From: Marasmius tenuissimus
Lineage: Eukaryota; Basidiomycota; Agaricomycetes; Agaricales; Marasmiaceae
Direction of reading: 5' to 3'
Assembly (NCBI GenBank): GCA_029532415.1
Contig: JAQOTA010000053.1
Location: 2,852,001-2,916,000, forward strand
DNA: 64,000 nt
Positions 56,011 to 64,000 of this stretch are shown here, in pieces (position 1 is the stretch's first letter; each line of letters opens with the position of its first letter). Below the pieces are notes generated by a model. That model saw only the letters and a program-made list of their open reading frames with translations. It was not told the origin of the DNA and did not search any database. The translations under genes and the position numbers were made by a program.

Positions 56011-56463
56011 TCAAATGACCAGTTTGCGAATACTCACATTCTCTGTCCTGAAACTGCTGGTGAGTAGATGATATTCTTCAGCGCGAGAACGCGAGAAGTA
56101 GTACAAAACACCCGGTGCTTCCCTGCCGAAGAAACGCCTCTCCACGACATGGAGAGGCACGTTGAACGGTCTGGGACCGTTGCAGGATCGCCACATGTAG
56201 ACATTGACAGAATACCTGTGTTCGTCTCTTTCCTGCGGTGGGAGTACTTGATAGTAAGTTTCGTACAATGGTCTATTTGCCGGTCTAAATGACACCACAT
56301 TCGATCCGAATCGACCTCCACAAGTGGCACAAACTAAGGAGATGACGGGACAAAAAGGGTAAAAATTTGTCAGACGGAAGTTTCGCGGCGCCTTGCGGCC
56401 TGATGGAGGCTTGGGTTGACACATGTAACCTTTGACTCGGTGTTGGCCGGTGCAGGCCGACAT
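56011..56463 (-). CDS. small uncharacterised protein with a CxxC motif
   Basis: No family recognised. The frame opens at ATG 56463 (an upstream ATG is at 56484) and ends at 56011, about 150 residues. It reads MSACTGQHRVKGYMCQPKPP, then NFYPFCPVISLVCATCGGRF, GSNVVSFRPANRPLYETYYQ, VLPPQERDEHRYSVNVYMWR, PFNVPLHVVERRFFGREAPG and VLYYFSRSRAEEYHLLTSS. The composition (regular charged and aromatic residues, CATCGG) looks protein-like. Its end overlaps the proposed 5' end of the MurQ-like gene, so it could be a leader frame of that transcript. Only 86 bases separate its start from the divergent membrane-protein gene. Confidence 0.42.
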   Translation of the reverse strand: MSACTGQHRVKGYMCQPKPPSGRKAPRNFRLTNFYPFCPVISLVCATCGGRFGSNVVSFRPANRPLYETYYQVLPPQERDEHRYSVNVYMWRSCNGPRPFNVPLHVVERRFFGREAPGVLYYFSRSRAEEYHLLTSSFRTENVSIRKLVI

Positions 56464-56549
56464 AAAACAGCACCACCTCAACATCCCTTATTCACGAACC
56501 TTCACCCCTCCAGACCCCCACATTGGGTTCGTCCAGGTTGGTCCTCGAC

Positions 56550-56993
56550 ATGTCCGAACTTCCTGCTTTTGAAATGGAAGGCCCACTCGCGAGCGTCCTC
56601 CAGTCCTTCATGTTCCTGTTCAACTCTATTCGACAATACCTGCTCGAACACATTGATGTCTTTGCACCGATTGGAATCATCCAGATCGTCATCATCTCCT
56701 GGATATGCGCAATCACCTTCATGGCCGGATTTCTCCTCATCCTTCGACGGACAGTCAAGTCGATAAGATCCAAGAGGTCCCGGAGCTCTCGGAGACGGCA
56801 TGACTACGAATATGATCTAGAAATGTGCGAGGGAGGACCTTGTCGGGAACATGGGTCACAAGCCGTTCCGGTGTATGTCAGGTTAGGAAGGGAGAGAAGT
56901 CTGTCACAGGACAGCGCAAGCAGAAAGGGCCAACAGTACCAATATGGTATGTTGGTCCCTGTCCTGATTGAGGGACGTGCCCACGGAGATTAA
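56550..56993 (+). CDS. small single-pass membrane protein
   Basis: Unknown function, single exon, 147 residues. It begins MSELPAFEMEGPLASVLQSF, has one strong membrane helix (IGIIQIVIISWICAITFMAG, then FLLIL), an Arg/Lys/Ser-rich juxtamembrane stretch (RRTVKSIRSKRSRSSRRRHD), and a short tail with CEGGPC and VPVLIEGRAHGD. The positive patch after the helix predicts the C-terminus in the cytosol. Lack of introns is unusual beside its neighbours. No homolog is recognised. Confidence 0.62.
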   Translation: MSELPAFEMEGPLASVLQSFMFLFNSIRQYLLEHIDVFAPIGIIQIVIISWICAITFMAGFLLILRRTVKSIRSKRSRSSRRRHDYEYDLEMCEGGPCREHGSQAVPVYVRLGRERSLSQDSASRKGQQYQYGMLVPVLIEGRAHGD

Positions 56994-57618
56994 TGGGCTA
57001 CGTGTTACTTCAACACAAGGTGCGCAGGTCATGTTCAGCGTTAGCAGTACTTTCTCTGACCCTTTTCCATCTAGCTACAGCAGCTGCATTCTTCATGGTG
57101 ATGCGAGTAACTCACTGGAAGCCAGCATTACGGGATTCACCGTACAACCACCATTCCATCCTGTACCAACCATTTCAACGTCCCAAATCCTCCCTGTTGT
57201 TCATCTGGCATTGCTCTGCCACCCCATTCTGCGTTATAGGTGTACATTAGTAGGGTTGCATTTTGCTCTTGTATCATACTGCTCTCATTCCTAGCTCTGT
57301 AATATGATGTCGCTGTACCACGTCCATTTTAAACTCAAGTCTCCCCTCGCCCCAGTACATCCTGAACATCAACGAAGATGGGCTGGCCCTTGACTCTGGA
57401 CTGGATCTGAGGCTGTAGTTGGTCCGAAGTTGGTCTCTTCACCGGGCCACGCATCCGGGCCCTGCGCATAAGCAAGTATCATAATGAAGCTTGACCAATG
57501 CACCCCGGGTATTCAACCGACTTCACAACGACGGTAATCCGGCAAGACGTAAAAAAAGGTATGAATATTGGTTCGGATGGGTACTAAGCTTGCATCATCT
57601 CCCGCTGCGCATCGGCCG
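56994..57618. other. intergenic region
   Basis: 3' flank of the small membrane-protein gene and promoter of the desaturase gene. No gene recognised. Confidence 0.45.
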
Positions 57619-57626
57619 TATAAATA
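57619..57626 (+). promoter_or_regulatory. TATA box of the delta-9 desaturase gene
   Basis: TATAAATA lies 77 bases before the ATG at 57696. Confidence 0.65.
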
Positions 57627-57695
57627 AATTTAGTGATTCCCATCGTCGTAAGTAACACTCAATCGGACCCGACCCTTTTTCATCCTTCTACCCCG

Positions 57696-59731
57696 ATGGA
57701 CGCAGCCAGTGACCCACAGAAGACACGTCCAGCCGAACGAATTTGGTGGTCCAACGCGGTTTTTTTCTTGCTTGTTCATGTCGCTGCGGTTCTTGGCGTG
57801 TTTTGGTACCCTCCAAGGTCTGTGCCAACCAAGACGCTCGTGTTGGCTGTTCTGTCGTGGCAGTTGGCCGAGTTCGGGTGAGTTGGCGCTCATTAATTTT
57901 TTTCTACGCGTTTATTACTGTCACTAAACGCGTGAATAGGATTACCATTGGGTACCATCGGTTGTATTCGCACAGAGCATTTCGCGCAAGCACTGGAGTG
58001 AGAATTGTGTTGGCAGCACTCGGGGCTTCAGGATTCCAGGGTTCGATCAAGGTGCGTCCGTTTTGCTTACCTTGTGTGCTGTTGGACTCGTTTGAACAAT
58101 GTTTTTCTAGTGGTGGTGAGTGCAAAAATCGCGTTGTTTATGGCTCGGAATCATTGGAAACCGACTCTCCAGGTGCTTGCGGCATCGACTTCACCATGCA
58201 AGTTATCTGGTTTCGTTCCCTGCAAAATTCGGCTTACACGTACTTTAGCGGTTCACCGATGACCCCGTGCACGATCCGTCAGTTCCAGTCTAATATGAAC
58301 AGCTCATCCGGGCGGTTTTATTAATCCGATGACAGGTATGCAGCTACTCGAGGGCTGCTATTCTCTCATATGGGTTGGATATTCTTCAAGCCCAAATACG
58401 AGAAACTAGACCTCGTAGATCGGGAGGATTTAGAAAAAGATCCAGGTGCGTTTCTGGTTTAATTTACCTCTTTATTCGTCTTCGGACTCTCACCGGCATA
58501 CATATCCCATCAGTGGTTCGATTCCAGCATGAACATTATGGTAACCCATCGACGGCCGCTCTCCCGTTTTTTTGTCATTACTGACGCAATTCGCGCTCCC
58601 TCAGTCCCGCTCGCCCTGTTCTTTGGGTTTGTTCTGCCAACAGTCATCGGTTGGCTGTGGGGAGACGCGATGGGCGCGTATGTCTGGGCTGGTTTGGTAG
58701 CTAGAGTGGCCGGTGAAACATTTTATCTCCGTGCTAATTGAGTACCAGCGCGACCACTTACTTTTTTTTGCTTTGTTTCTTCTTCATCCTTCAGTTTGGC
58801 ATTGCACGTTCCTCGTCAACTCGTTCGTGAAAATCATTCCTCTTCCGGACAGCGCCCATATCTCAGGCTGATTTCTCCAGACTCGCTCATTGGGATGGAC
58901 TGCAGCCTTATTCTGATGAAGACACTTCCCGCGGGAACCTGGTGCGTCGCGACCTCTGTTGGGAGTTTGATCCACGGGAAATTTGAATTCTCCTTTAGAT
59001 ATTGGCGCTCTTAACATGCGGCGAAGGAAGCCATAACTTTGTGAGTCCCCCTTCGATATTATATCACTCTGGACTCATAATGTGCTTCCAATCCAGCATG
59101 TAAGTAGTCCTGTCGTAGCTATACGAAACAGTATCTCTATTGATGGTTCGGCGGCATAGCACGCTTTCCCCCATGATTTCCGCTCTGGTCCTTCGCGACT
59201 CTCGTGGGACCCGTCAAAGTGGATCATACTTGCTCTACACCGGCTGGGTTTAGCCAACGGTCTTCGAAGAGCAAGGGACGAAGACATGAAGGAGGCATTG
59301 GGATATATGCATCACAAAACCGTTCATGGAGTACCACCTCTAGAAGAACAAGAGGAGGAGAAGCAGGCAACGGAGTGGACCATAGACAAGGCGATAGAAT
59401 ACGCTTTTGAGCAGCCTGACTCGAGAAGGAGATCCCTTATTTTGGTGGCTGGATGGGTTTTAGATGTCACACGCTATCTTGGGGAGCATGTTCGTCTTTC
59501 ATTTCATTCTTCTTATACCTCGAAGCCCGGCGCTGAAAATGTTTTCTCTCACAGCCTGGTGGAAGTTCGTTGTTGCGTTCTTACTCGCTTCAAGTTGAGT
59601 CAAATGGAGAGACGTACCAATGGAAGGACGCGACGTGGGCTTTTGAAGGAGGCTTGAACAATCATTCGAGAGCGGCGGTGCGGAGGATGAAGGAGTTTCG
59701 GGTAGCGAGGCTGAAGAACACGGCAGCCTGA
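57696..59731 (+). CDS. OLE1: delta-9 acyl-CoA desaturase with C-terminal cytochrome b5 domain
   Basis: ER membrane di-iron enzyme that places the cis double bond at C9 of stearoyl/palmitoyl-CoA. About 430 residues from 14 exons. His boxes: ITIGYHRLYSHRAFRAS (box 1), SIKWWCLRHRLHHRFTDDP (box 2) and CGEGSHNFHHAFPHDFR (box 3). WIFFKPKYEKLDLVDREDLE, FQHEHYVPLALFFGFVLPTV, SLAHWDGLQPYSDEDTSRGN and WIILALHRLGLANGLRRARD complete the desaturase. The C-terminus has the b5 heme motif LGEHPGG. Exons 57696-57877, 57940-58051, 58111-58115 (5 nt), 58173-58197 (25 nt), 58249-58277 and later ones were placed by phase. The third His box depends on a 3-nt exon, CAT, at 59097-59099. The intron after exon 58173-58197 is GC-AG. 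Read without these micro-exons the gene would look frameshifted; with them it is intact. Confidence 0.9.
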
Positions 59732-61333
59732 GTCCAGTCGCCAGAAACCTGCCCACGGTGTTCTTGGTGTGTACAGAAATCGAAGAAAGTATAAGGTATT
59801 GTAATCATATCCAGCGCTGGCTTCGAGGTATTAGATTCACGTTGCACAAGCTCTCACGTTAGACGATGTTAGCCCGCCTTGCCCGAAGCAACATGGGAAT
59901 GATCCAACCTCAATCGGTTTGGTTCAGCATGTGCTCGCGCCCGGTTTGTAGAAGTCGGATACAGCTTGGATGCAGCTCCCGTTGCACCGCGGGTCATCGA
60001 CGATGGTACGCTGATTTTTACAGCTTGGGGAAGCTGCCGCAAATCGCGACAGAACCTATATGCCCATCGTATCTTGTCACTTTTCGCTTTGACGTCCCGG
60101 CGCTGAGGCTGGCGACCTTGATACCACCGACGTCATACGACGAGGGAGATCCAGGTCGGGAAGGTCTCTGTTCTATGTTTCCGGCGCGTTGGTTGGCGTT
60201 TTTACGTTCAATCCAAAGGACATGGGCGGCCTCGAGGTCGCCACGTCGGACTAGTATCGTCGTTCCAGCTGCCAACGTCAGAACCGAAAAAGTAATCGCG
60301 GCTGGGAAGGATTGTCAATCAGTATCAGGGTGTTCGGTGAGTTCATACTCACGGAGCACTGTGATCGCTGCTTTGTTCAGAGTCAGGCGCGGCGTGATGA
60401 ATACTCGCTCGTTCTCTACACGACCGCCGCCTTATCGAGATGATAGCCATCGGGAATCTCGGAATTTAAACCCGCGAGACGGGAGTCTAGAGAAGCGTCT
60501 CGAGGTTGCTTTTACAGCTGTTTACCCTCGTCCGTGCAGGGAATTTGTTCTGGGAATGATAAATTAGTCTGGAGAAGATGCGATGAATTACGTTCTGCAC
60601 TGGGACTGAACAAGATACTTTGATAATAGTCTAGGGATTGTAGATGTCTTGGGAAGAAAGAAAGTGCTGTAGCGCATAGAATTCTTGTTGCTCAGGCGTT
60701 CATCACGGCCGCTCCCTGATGGTCCACTAATATGGGCTAGACCCCAAACCCTTGAGAAGAGTGGAATCCGACTGCTAGGGCCGACACGGACTCTCGAGGC
60801 GTGAATTCAGTCGTAAACAGCTATCCGCAAGATGAACCGTTAGTTTCACGTCGGTTGGGGAGTCAGCGTTGATACGAGTCTCCGAGCTCATCCCCTTCTG
60901 GCTTGGAAAAGATACGACTTCGGCCCTGCAGATGCTTCCGCAGAAGACGAGACGAGCTAGTGTTCAATGAGTGGGGCGATTGGCTGTGCGCCTGTTTTTC
61001 TTTGGAATTTCTTTGTATCTTCGAATCTTTGAGGTACTTTCCCGCAGCGGCTCATTGCTTTTGAGCAGAGTACCAAATACAGTGATGTAGTACCTAAACA
61101 GAACAAACCAGTCATAGTTCGTGAATGAAATATCTCGCTTTGCACATAGGATTACCGAGGTAGACATGGCCGACTTAGTACGGGTCGGATGGTCTGATCA
61201 GGCTCTAATAGTCGATTGTAATTGGCTGTATGGGAATGGTACAAGTCGTCTATAAATAAGGATAGGGTATAGTAGGGAAAGGCATTCAATAAGTTGTTAG
61301 AAGGATGAACACGAGAACAACTTTGTGATACTA
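59732..61333. other. 1.6-kb stretch with possible gene remnant
   Basis: No intact gene recognised. On the minus strand around 60018-60420 a protein-like frame, ENERVFITPRLTLNKAAITV then AAITFSVLTLAAGTTILVRR, GDLEAAHVLWIERKNANQRA, can be spliced (intron about 60299-60349, gtgagt...cag). It resembles the N-terminal part of Nudix-type proteins but lacks the Nudix box, so it may be a remnant. The 233-codon plus-strand frame at 59866 is its antisense and shows no motif. Confidence 0.35.
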
Positions 61334-62142
61334 TTATAGGACGTCCATGTAATCTTTGCACCTGTCTCGCAATCGGAGCCAGCGCCCTCCGTTCCACTCT
61401 CGTACTCGAGACCAGCCGTCATGGGCGGCCATGCTCTCGATCCAGATCAGGACAGAACATAGCGCGAAATCGGCATAGGAAACGTGATATCCCATAGTGC
61501 AAATGCCGTCGCCGTCGCCGACGTTCTTGTCGAGAACTGAAGCAAGGAAATCAAACTGCTCCTTGACTAGCATCCATGCTCTTTCGCGCTCGGGCCCAGG
61601 AGGTAGAGAGTGGGCGGGAGGAGCGAAGTGGCTACGTTGGTTCAGGTTGCGGTGACTGAGAGGCACCATAATCGTCAGGAGAGGTTTCGCGAACACTTCC
61701 TGGATGTAATGAACGAAGAGTGTTTGAAGAGCTCTTGTGCCCTCCGGAAACACCGGTCGGGCGGGATAGAGCGACTCGAGGTACTCGGCAATATTGTTCG
61801 GGTTAGAGAGGACTGTGGGCGCAGTTGCGTTTCGCGTAGGGTCCACAATCACAGGAAGGGTGAACACAGGCCTCCCGTCGCTGCGGTAGGAGCTGGGTGG
61901 AGCACCAATAGAGTGAAGCGTGGCTTCTATGTCTGGGAACTCGACCCATACTGTTCGATAACGAAGACGCTTGTAGTTCAGGATGAATCTAAGAGTAGAT
62001 GATTTAGGTGCTGCTCTGACATACTCACGATGAAGACGGCCTACCTTATGCGCCAGATATTGGGTGCCCAAGGCTGAGGAGTGTGCCCTGGTATATCGTA
62101 TAGAGTGATCATGGGCGTAGACTTGGAGTAGTGTCTAGACAT
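61334..62142 (-). CDS. glutathione S-transferase-like protein, paralog 1
   Basis: Putative cytosolic GST of the fungal Ure2p/etherase-like type; substrate unknown. Exon 1 from the ATG at 62142 gives MSRHYSKSTPMITLYDIPGH, TPQPWAPNIWRIR; a 58-base intron follows, then FILNYKRLRYRTVWVEFPDI and the thioredoxin-fold end DGRPVFTLPVIVDP, LSNPNNIAEYLESLYPARPV. The C-terminal helical domain includes LFVHYIQEVFAKPLLTIMVP, QFDFLASVLDKNVGDGDGIC, YADFALCSVLIWIESMAAHD and ends RCKDYMDVL. About 250 residues. The N-terminal catalytic residue (Ser/Tyr/Cys) is not obvious. It is highly similar to the neighbour at 63410, same strand, 1.3 kb away: a tandem duplication. Confidence 0.88.
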
Positions 62143-62196
62143 GTTGACGTGCAACGGTGCTCTGGTTTGTGGTCTCGCATCTCCTCGGTGGGTGAG

Positions 62197-62203
62197 TTAT
62201 ATA
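62197..62203 (-). promoter_or_regulatory. TATA box of GST paralog 1
   Basis: TATATAA on the minus strand, 55 bases before the ATG at 62142. Confidence 0.5.
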
Positions 62204-63409
62204 CGCTAATCCTGAACAAAGTCAGATACACGGTAATGTTTTTGCCGGGGATAGTGATGCAATCGATATGCGGACCTGTCCTTGTCCGTTAGAAATCGCC
62301 GCGAAGTGCAAATCTGGATGCACGTTCGGTGGGTCCGAGCCAGGCTCCGAGTCATTCAGAGCCACCGGGTGTTGAAACCAGTCAGCCGGAATCATATCGA
62401 GAGCCAAACCCAGCCAGTTGAGATGGGTAGTAGTAAGTAGGAGCAGAAAATGATTGAACGCGCATACCCTCTGAAAGCTGTGAAACATAGACAGCTGGGA
62501 GCTGTAAAATAGATGCCTCGCGGCCCACAGTACACGTAAGGAAATAATTGCTCAGAGCTTTGACTTGGTGTAACGTCAATATACGTCGCCTCGGGACTGA
62601 ATACTACTTACCTCGGTGGTGGGAAAAGATCAAGGAGGACTTTCAAGACTTCCGAGTCAACGACCACAGCTGTAAACAACTCCAAAGCAATCATACCGGC
62701 AATTCGGTACAAGATCGGCGAAACTCCCTACAAGTCTACTCTGACAATGATCGCTTCCTTTTAACTTCCATCCCATCCCAATGTCTTCCCCGGCTTGGGC
62801 GCTTGACTCCATCTTATGAGGACATTGTATCAATGTGTAGTCGGTATCTGATTCCAACCGTCGCACTTGGAGTCTTGACGAATTTGAAACCTTCAACTTC
62901 ATTCTTCAGACGGACGCGGTTGTGAAGTGCGGGTGCACTACAAACACACAGCCGACTTAACTATTTATTTTGGACTAAAGCACTGGAGCTCATATCGAGA
63001 AATAGGGCAGGTCAGTAGAGTACAAGGGGCGGTACTTGCAAATATCATACCCCAACAAGATCATGCAAGAGTTCAGCACTGGCCAGTGGAACCCAAAATA
63101 GTAACTGGCTGTCGCTTGGGCTCATCGTCAGCGCATCAATAATCAAGGAGAGCACCGGAAATCGTGTCCTTTAACTCCAGCAATCAACTAAGCAAAACCA
63201 GTCCATTCTGGTACCCAGTCGGTAGTCGGCGTATAATAAATATATGATAAACATTAGTATGGTGAGGTACGGAGTCTGTGCTATGATACAGGAGTCTAGA
63301 TCTCTAGTCGAGCTTGTTTGCCGTAGCATTTACTAAACTCGAAGTATGGTGAAAGCCGCGCAAGGACCAGTGTAATGCACTTTCGGACAAGCCTTGTCGC
63401 GTCAACATC
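62204..63409. other. intergenic region between the tandem GST genes
   Basis: Upstream region of GST paralog 1 and 3' flank of paralog 2. No gene recognised. Confidence 0.45.
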
Positions 63410-64000
63410 TCAATGCTCGCTCATGTAGGGTCTGCATCTTTCCCAGAGCCTTTCCCATCTCCCTCCGTTCCAACTTTTGATCCTTGGCCAACCATCGTTC
63501 GGGGACATTCGTTGAATCCAGATCAGCACCGAACACAAGGCGAAGTCACCATACGAAACCTCATATCCCATCACCACAGTTCCGTCCCCGTCGCCTATAT
63601 TTTTCGACAGTATGGAGGCCAGGAAATCGAATTGCTCCTTGACGGCCAACCACGCCTGTTCGCGTTGCGGCCCCGGCGGAAGAGGCTGCCCGGATGAGCC
63701 TGACCTCGAATATAGGCCGCCGTGGGGCCTCAGATAATCTTGGCTACGACCAGGGAGTTGTTGATGGCTCAGGGGCACCATGATGGGCAGAAGAGGTTTC
63801 GCGAAAACCTCTTGGATGTAATGGACAAAGAGTATCTGTACGGCTCTAGAGCCGGGAGGGAAGACAGGACTCGACGGATACGTTGATTCTAGGTACTCCG
63901 ATATCGTGTTGGGGTTGGAGAGGATCGTTGGAGAAGTTGGGTTCATGCCAGGATCTACGAGTACCGGTAGGGTATAGACGGGTCGACCATCACTGCGAAC
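63410..64000 (-). CDS. glutathione S-transferase-like protein, paralog 2, 5' end outside window
   Basis: Second GST of the tandem pair, cut by the right edge. The visible part (about 197 residues) starts VRSDGRPVYTLPVLVDPGMN and continues TSPTILSNPNTISEYLESTY, LFVHYIQEVFAKPLLPIMVP, QFDFLASILSKNIGDGDGTV and YGDFALCSVLIWIQRMSPND, ending RCRPYMSEH. It matches paralog 1 along its length, except for an insert of about 17 residues (RSQDYLRPHGGLYSRSG) before LPPGP. The visible part is uninterrupted, and the first exon must lie beyond 64000. Confidence 0.88.
   Translation of the reverse strand, partial: VRSDGRPVYTLPVLVDPGMNPTSPTILSNPNTISEYLESTYPSSPVFPPGSRAVQILFVHYIQEVFAKPLLPIMVPLSHQQLPGRSQDYLRPHGGLYSRSGSSGQPLPPGPQREQAWLAVKEQFDFLASILSKNIGDGDGTVVMGYEVSYGDFALCSVLIWIQRMSPNDGWPRIKSWNGGRWERLWERCRPYMSEH

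Noticed and set aside
58111..58330. Apparent frameshifts suggesting a desaturase pseudogene
   Set aside because: Placing a 5-nt exon, a 25-nt exon and a GC-AG intron restores the full conserved sequence, so the gene is intact.
59866..60567. 233-codon open frame on the plus strand
   Set aside because: Composition is Arg/Ser-rich without motif, and it is antisense to a more protein-like minus-strand frame; treated as a shadow.
1..64000. CRISPR array, prophage or other prokaryotic system
   Set aside because: No regularly spaced repeats or phage genes; introns, tRNA introns and gene families are fungal throughout.

Overview
The window reads as nuclear DNA of a filamentous basidiomycete, most likely an Agaricomycete. 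Genes are compact and carry many short introns of about 45-70 bases (GT-AG, three likely GC-AG), packed at roughly one gene per 2.5 kb on both strands. The gene set is fungal: KRE6/SKN1 beta-glucan synthesis protein, a SKN7-type HSF plus receiver regulator, an SFP1-like split-finger regulator, F-box and MYND proteins of basidiomycete style, a thaumatin-like protein and GST paralogs. The two tRNA genes have introns. Nothing prokaryotic or viral was seen.

Layout. 1-2.1 kb: 3' part of a Dal5-type permease (minus, cut by the left edge). 2.6-3.3 kb: small secreted, probably GPI-anchored protein. 3.6-5.6 kb: divergent ribosomal protein pair, uS8-type RPS15A/RPS22 (+) and RPS17 (-). 5.9 kb: tRNA-His. 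7.7-11.1 kb: KRE6/SKN1. 11.6-13.7 kb: MYND protein converging on an unknown minus-strand gene. 14.3-18.1 kb: SKN7-type regulator. 18.6 kb: tRNA-Arg. 20.7-22.6 kb: sugar transporter. 22.7-26.4 kb: accessory patch made of an F-box gene flanked by two diverged copies of one segment. One copy carries a decayed orphan gene, the other an intact version with a 251-bp TA-flanked inverted-repeat element directly before its ATG. 26.7-30.5 kb: PTR2 peptide transporter and a P-loop kinase-like protein. 31.2-33.8 kb: SFP1-like regulator. 35.1-38.3 kb: ABCG transporter. 39.3-40.5 kb: membrane protein. 42.0-43.3 kb: thaumatin-like protein. 43.8-46.6 kb: mitochondrial glycerol-3-phosphate dehydrogenase. 47.0-51.2 kb: leucine-rich-repeat protein. 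51.8-52.9 kb: PrxQ-type peroxiredoxin. 53.3-56.5 kb: three minus-strand genes (methyltransferase, MurQ-like etherase, small unknown). 56.5-59.7 kb: small membrane protein and delta-9 desaturase. 61.3-64.0 kb: two tandem GST paralogs, the second cut by the right edge.

The genes do not form one pathway; most are housekeeping, transport or regulatory. The linked themes are cell wall and stress (KRE6, SKN7), ribosome supply (two RP genes and an SFP1 homolog) and lipid/glycerol metabolism (GUT2, desaturase). The most notable features are the duplication with element-filled and empty sites, GC-AG introns that interrupt Walker A codons in two unrelated NTPases, a desaturase with 5-nt and 3-nt exons, and a bacterial-type MurQ in a fungal genome. 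Exon joins were made by eye from splice signals and protein-family conservation and are not transcript-verified.
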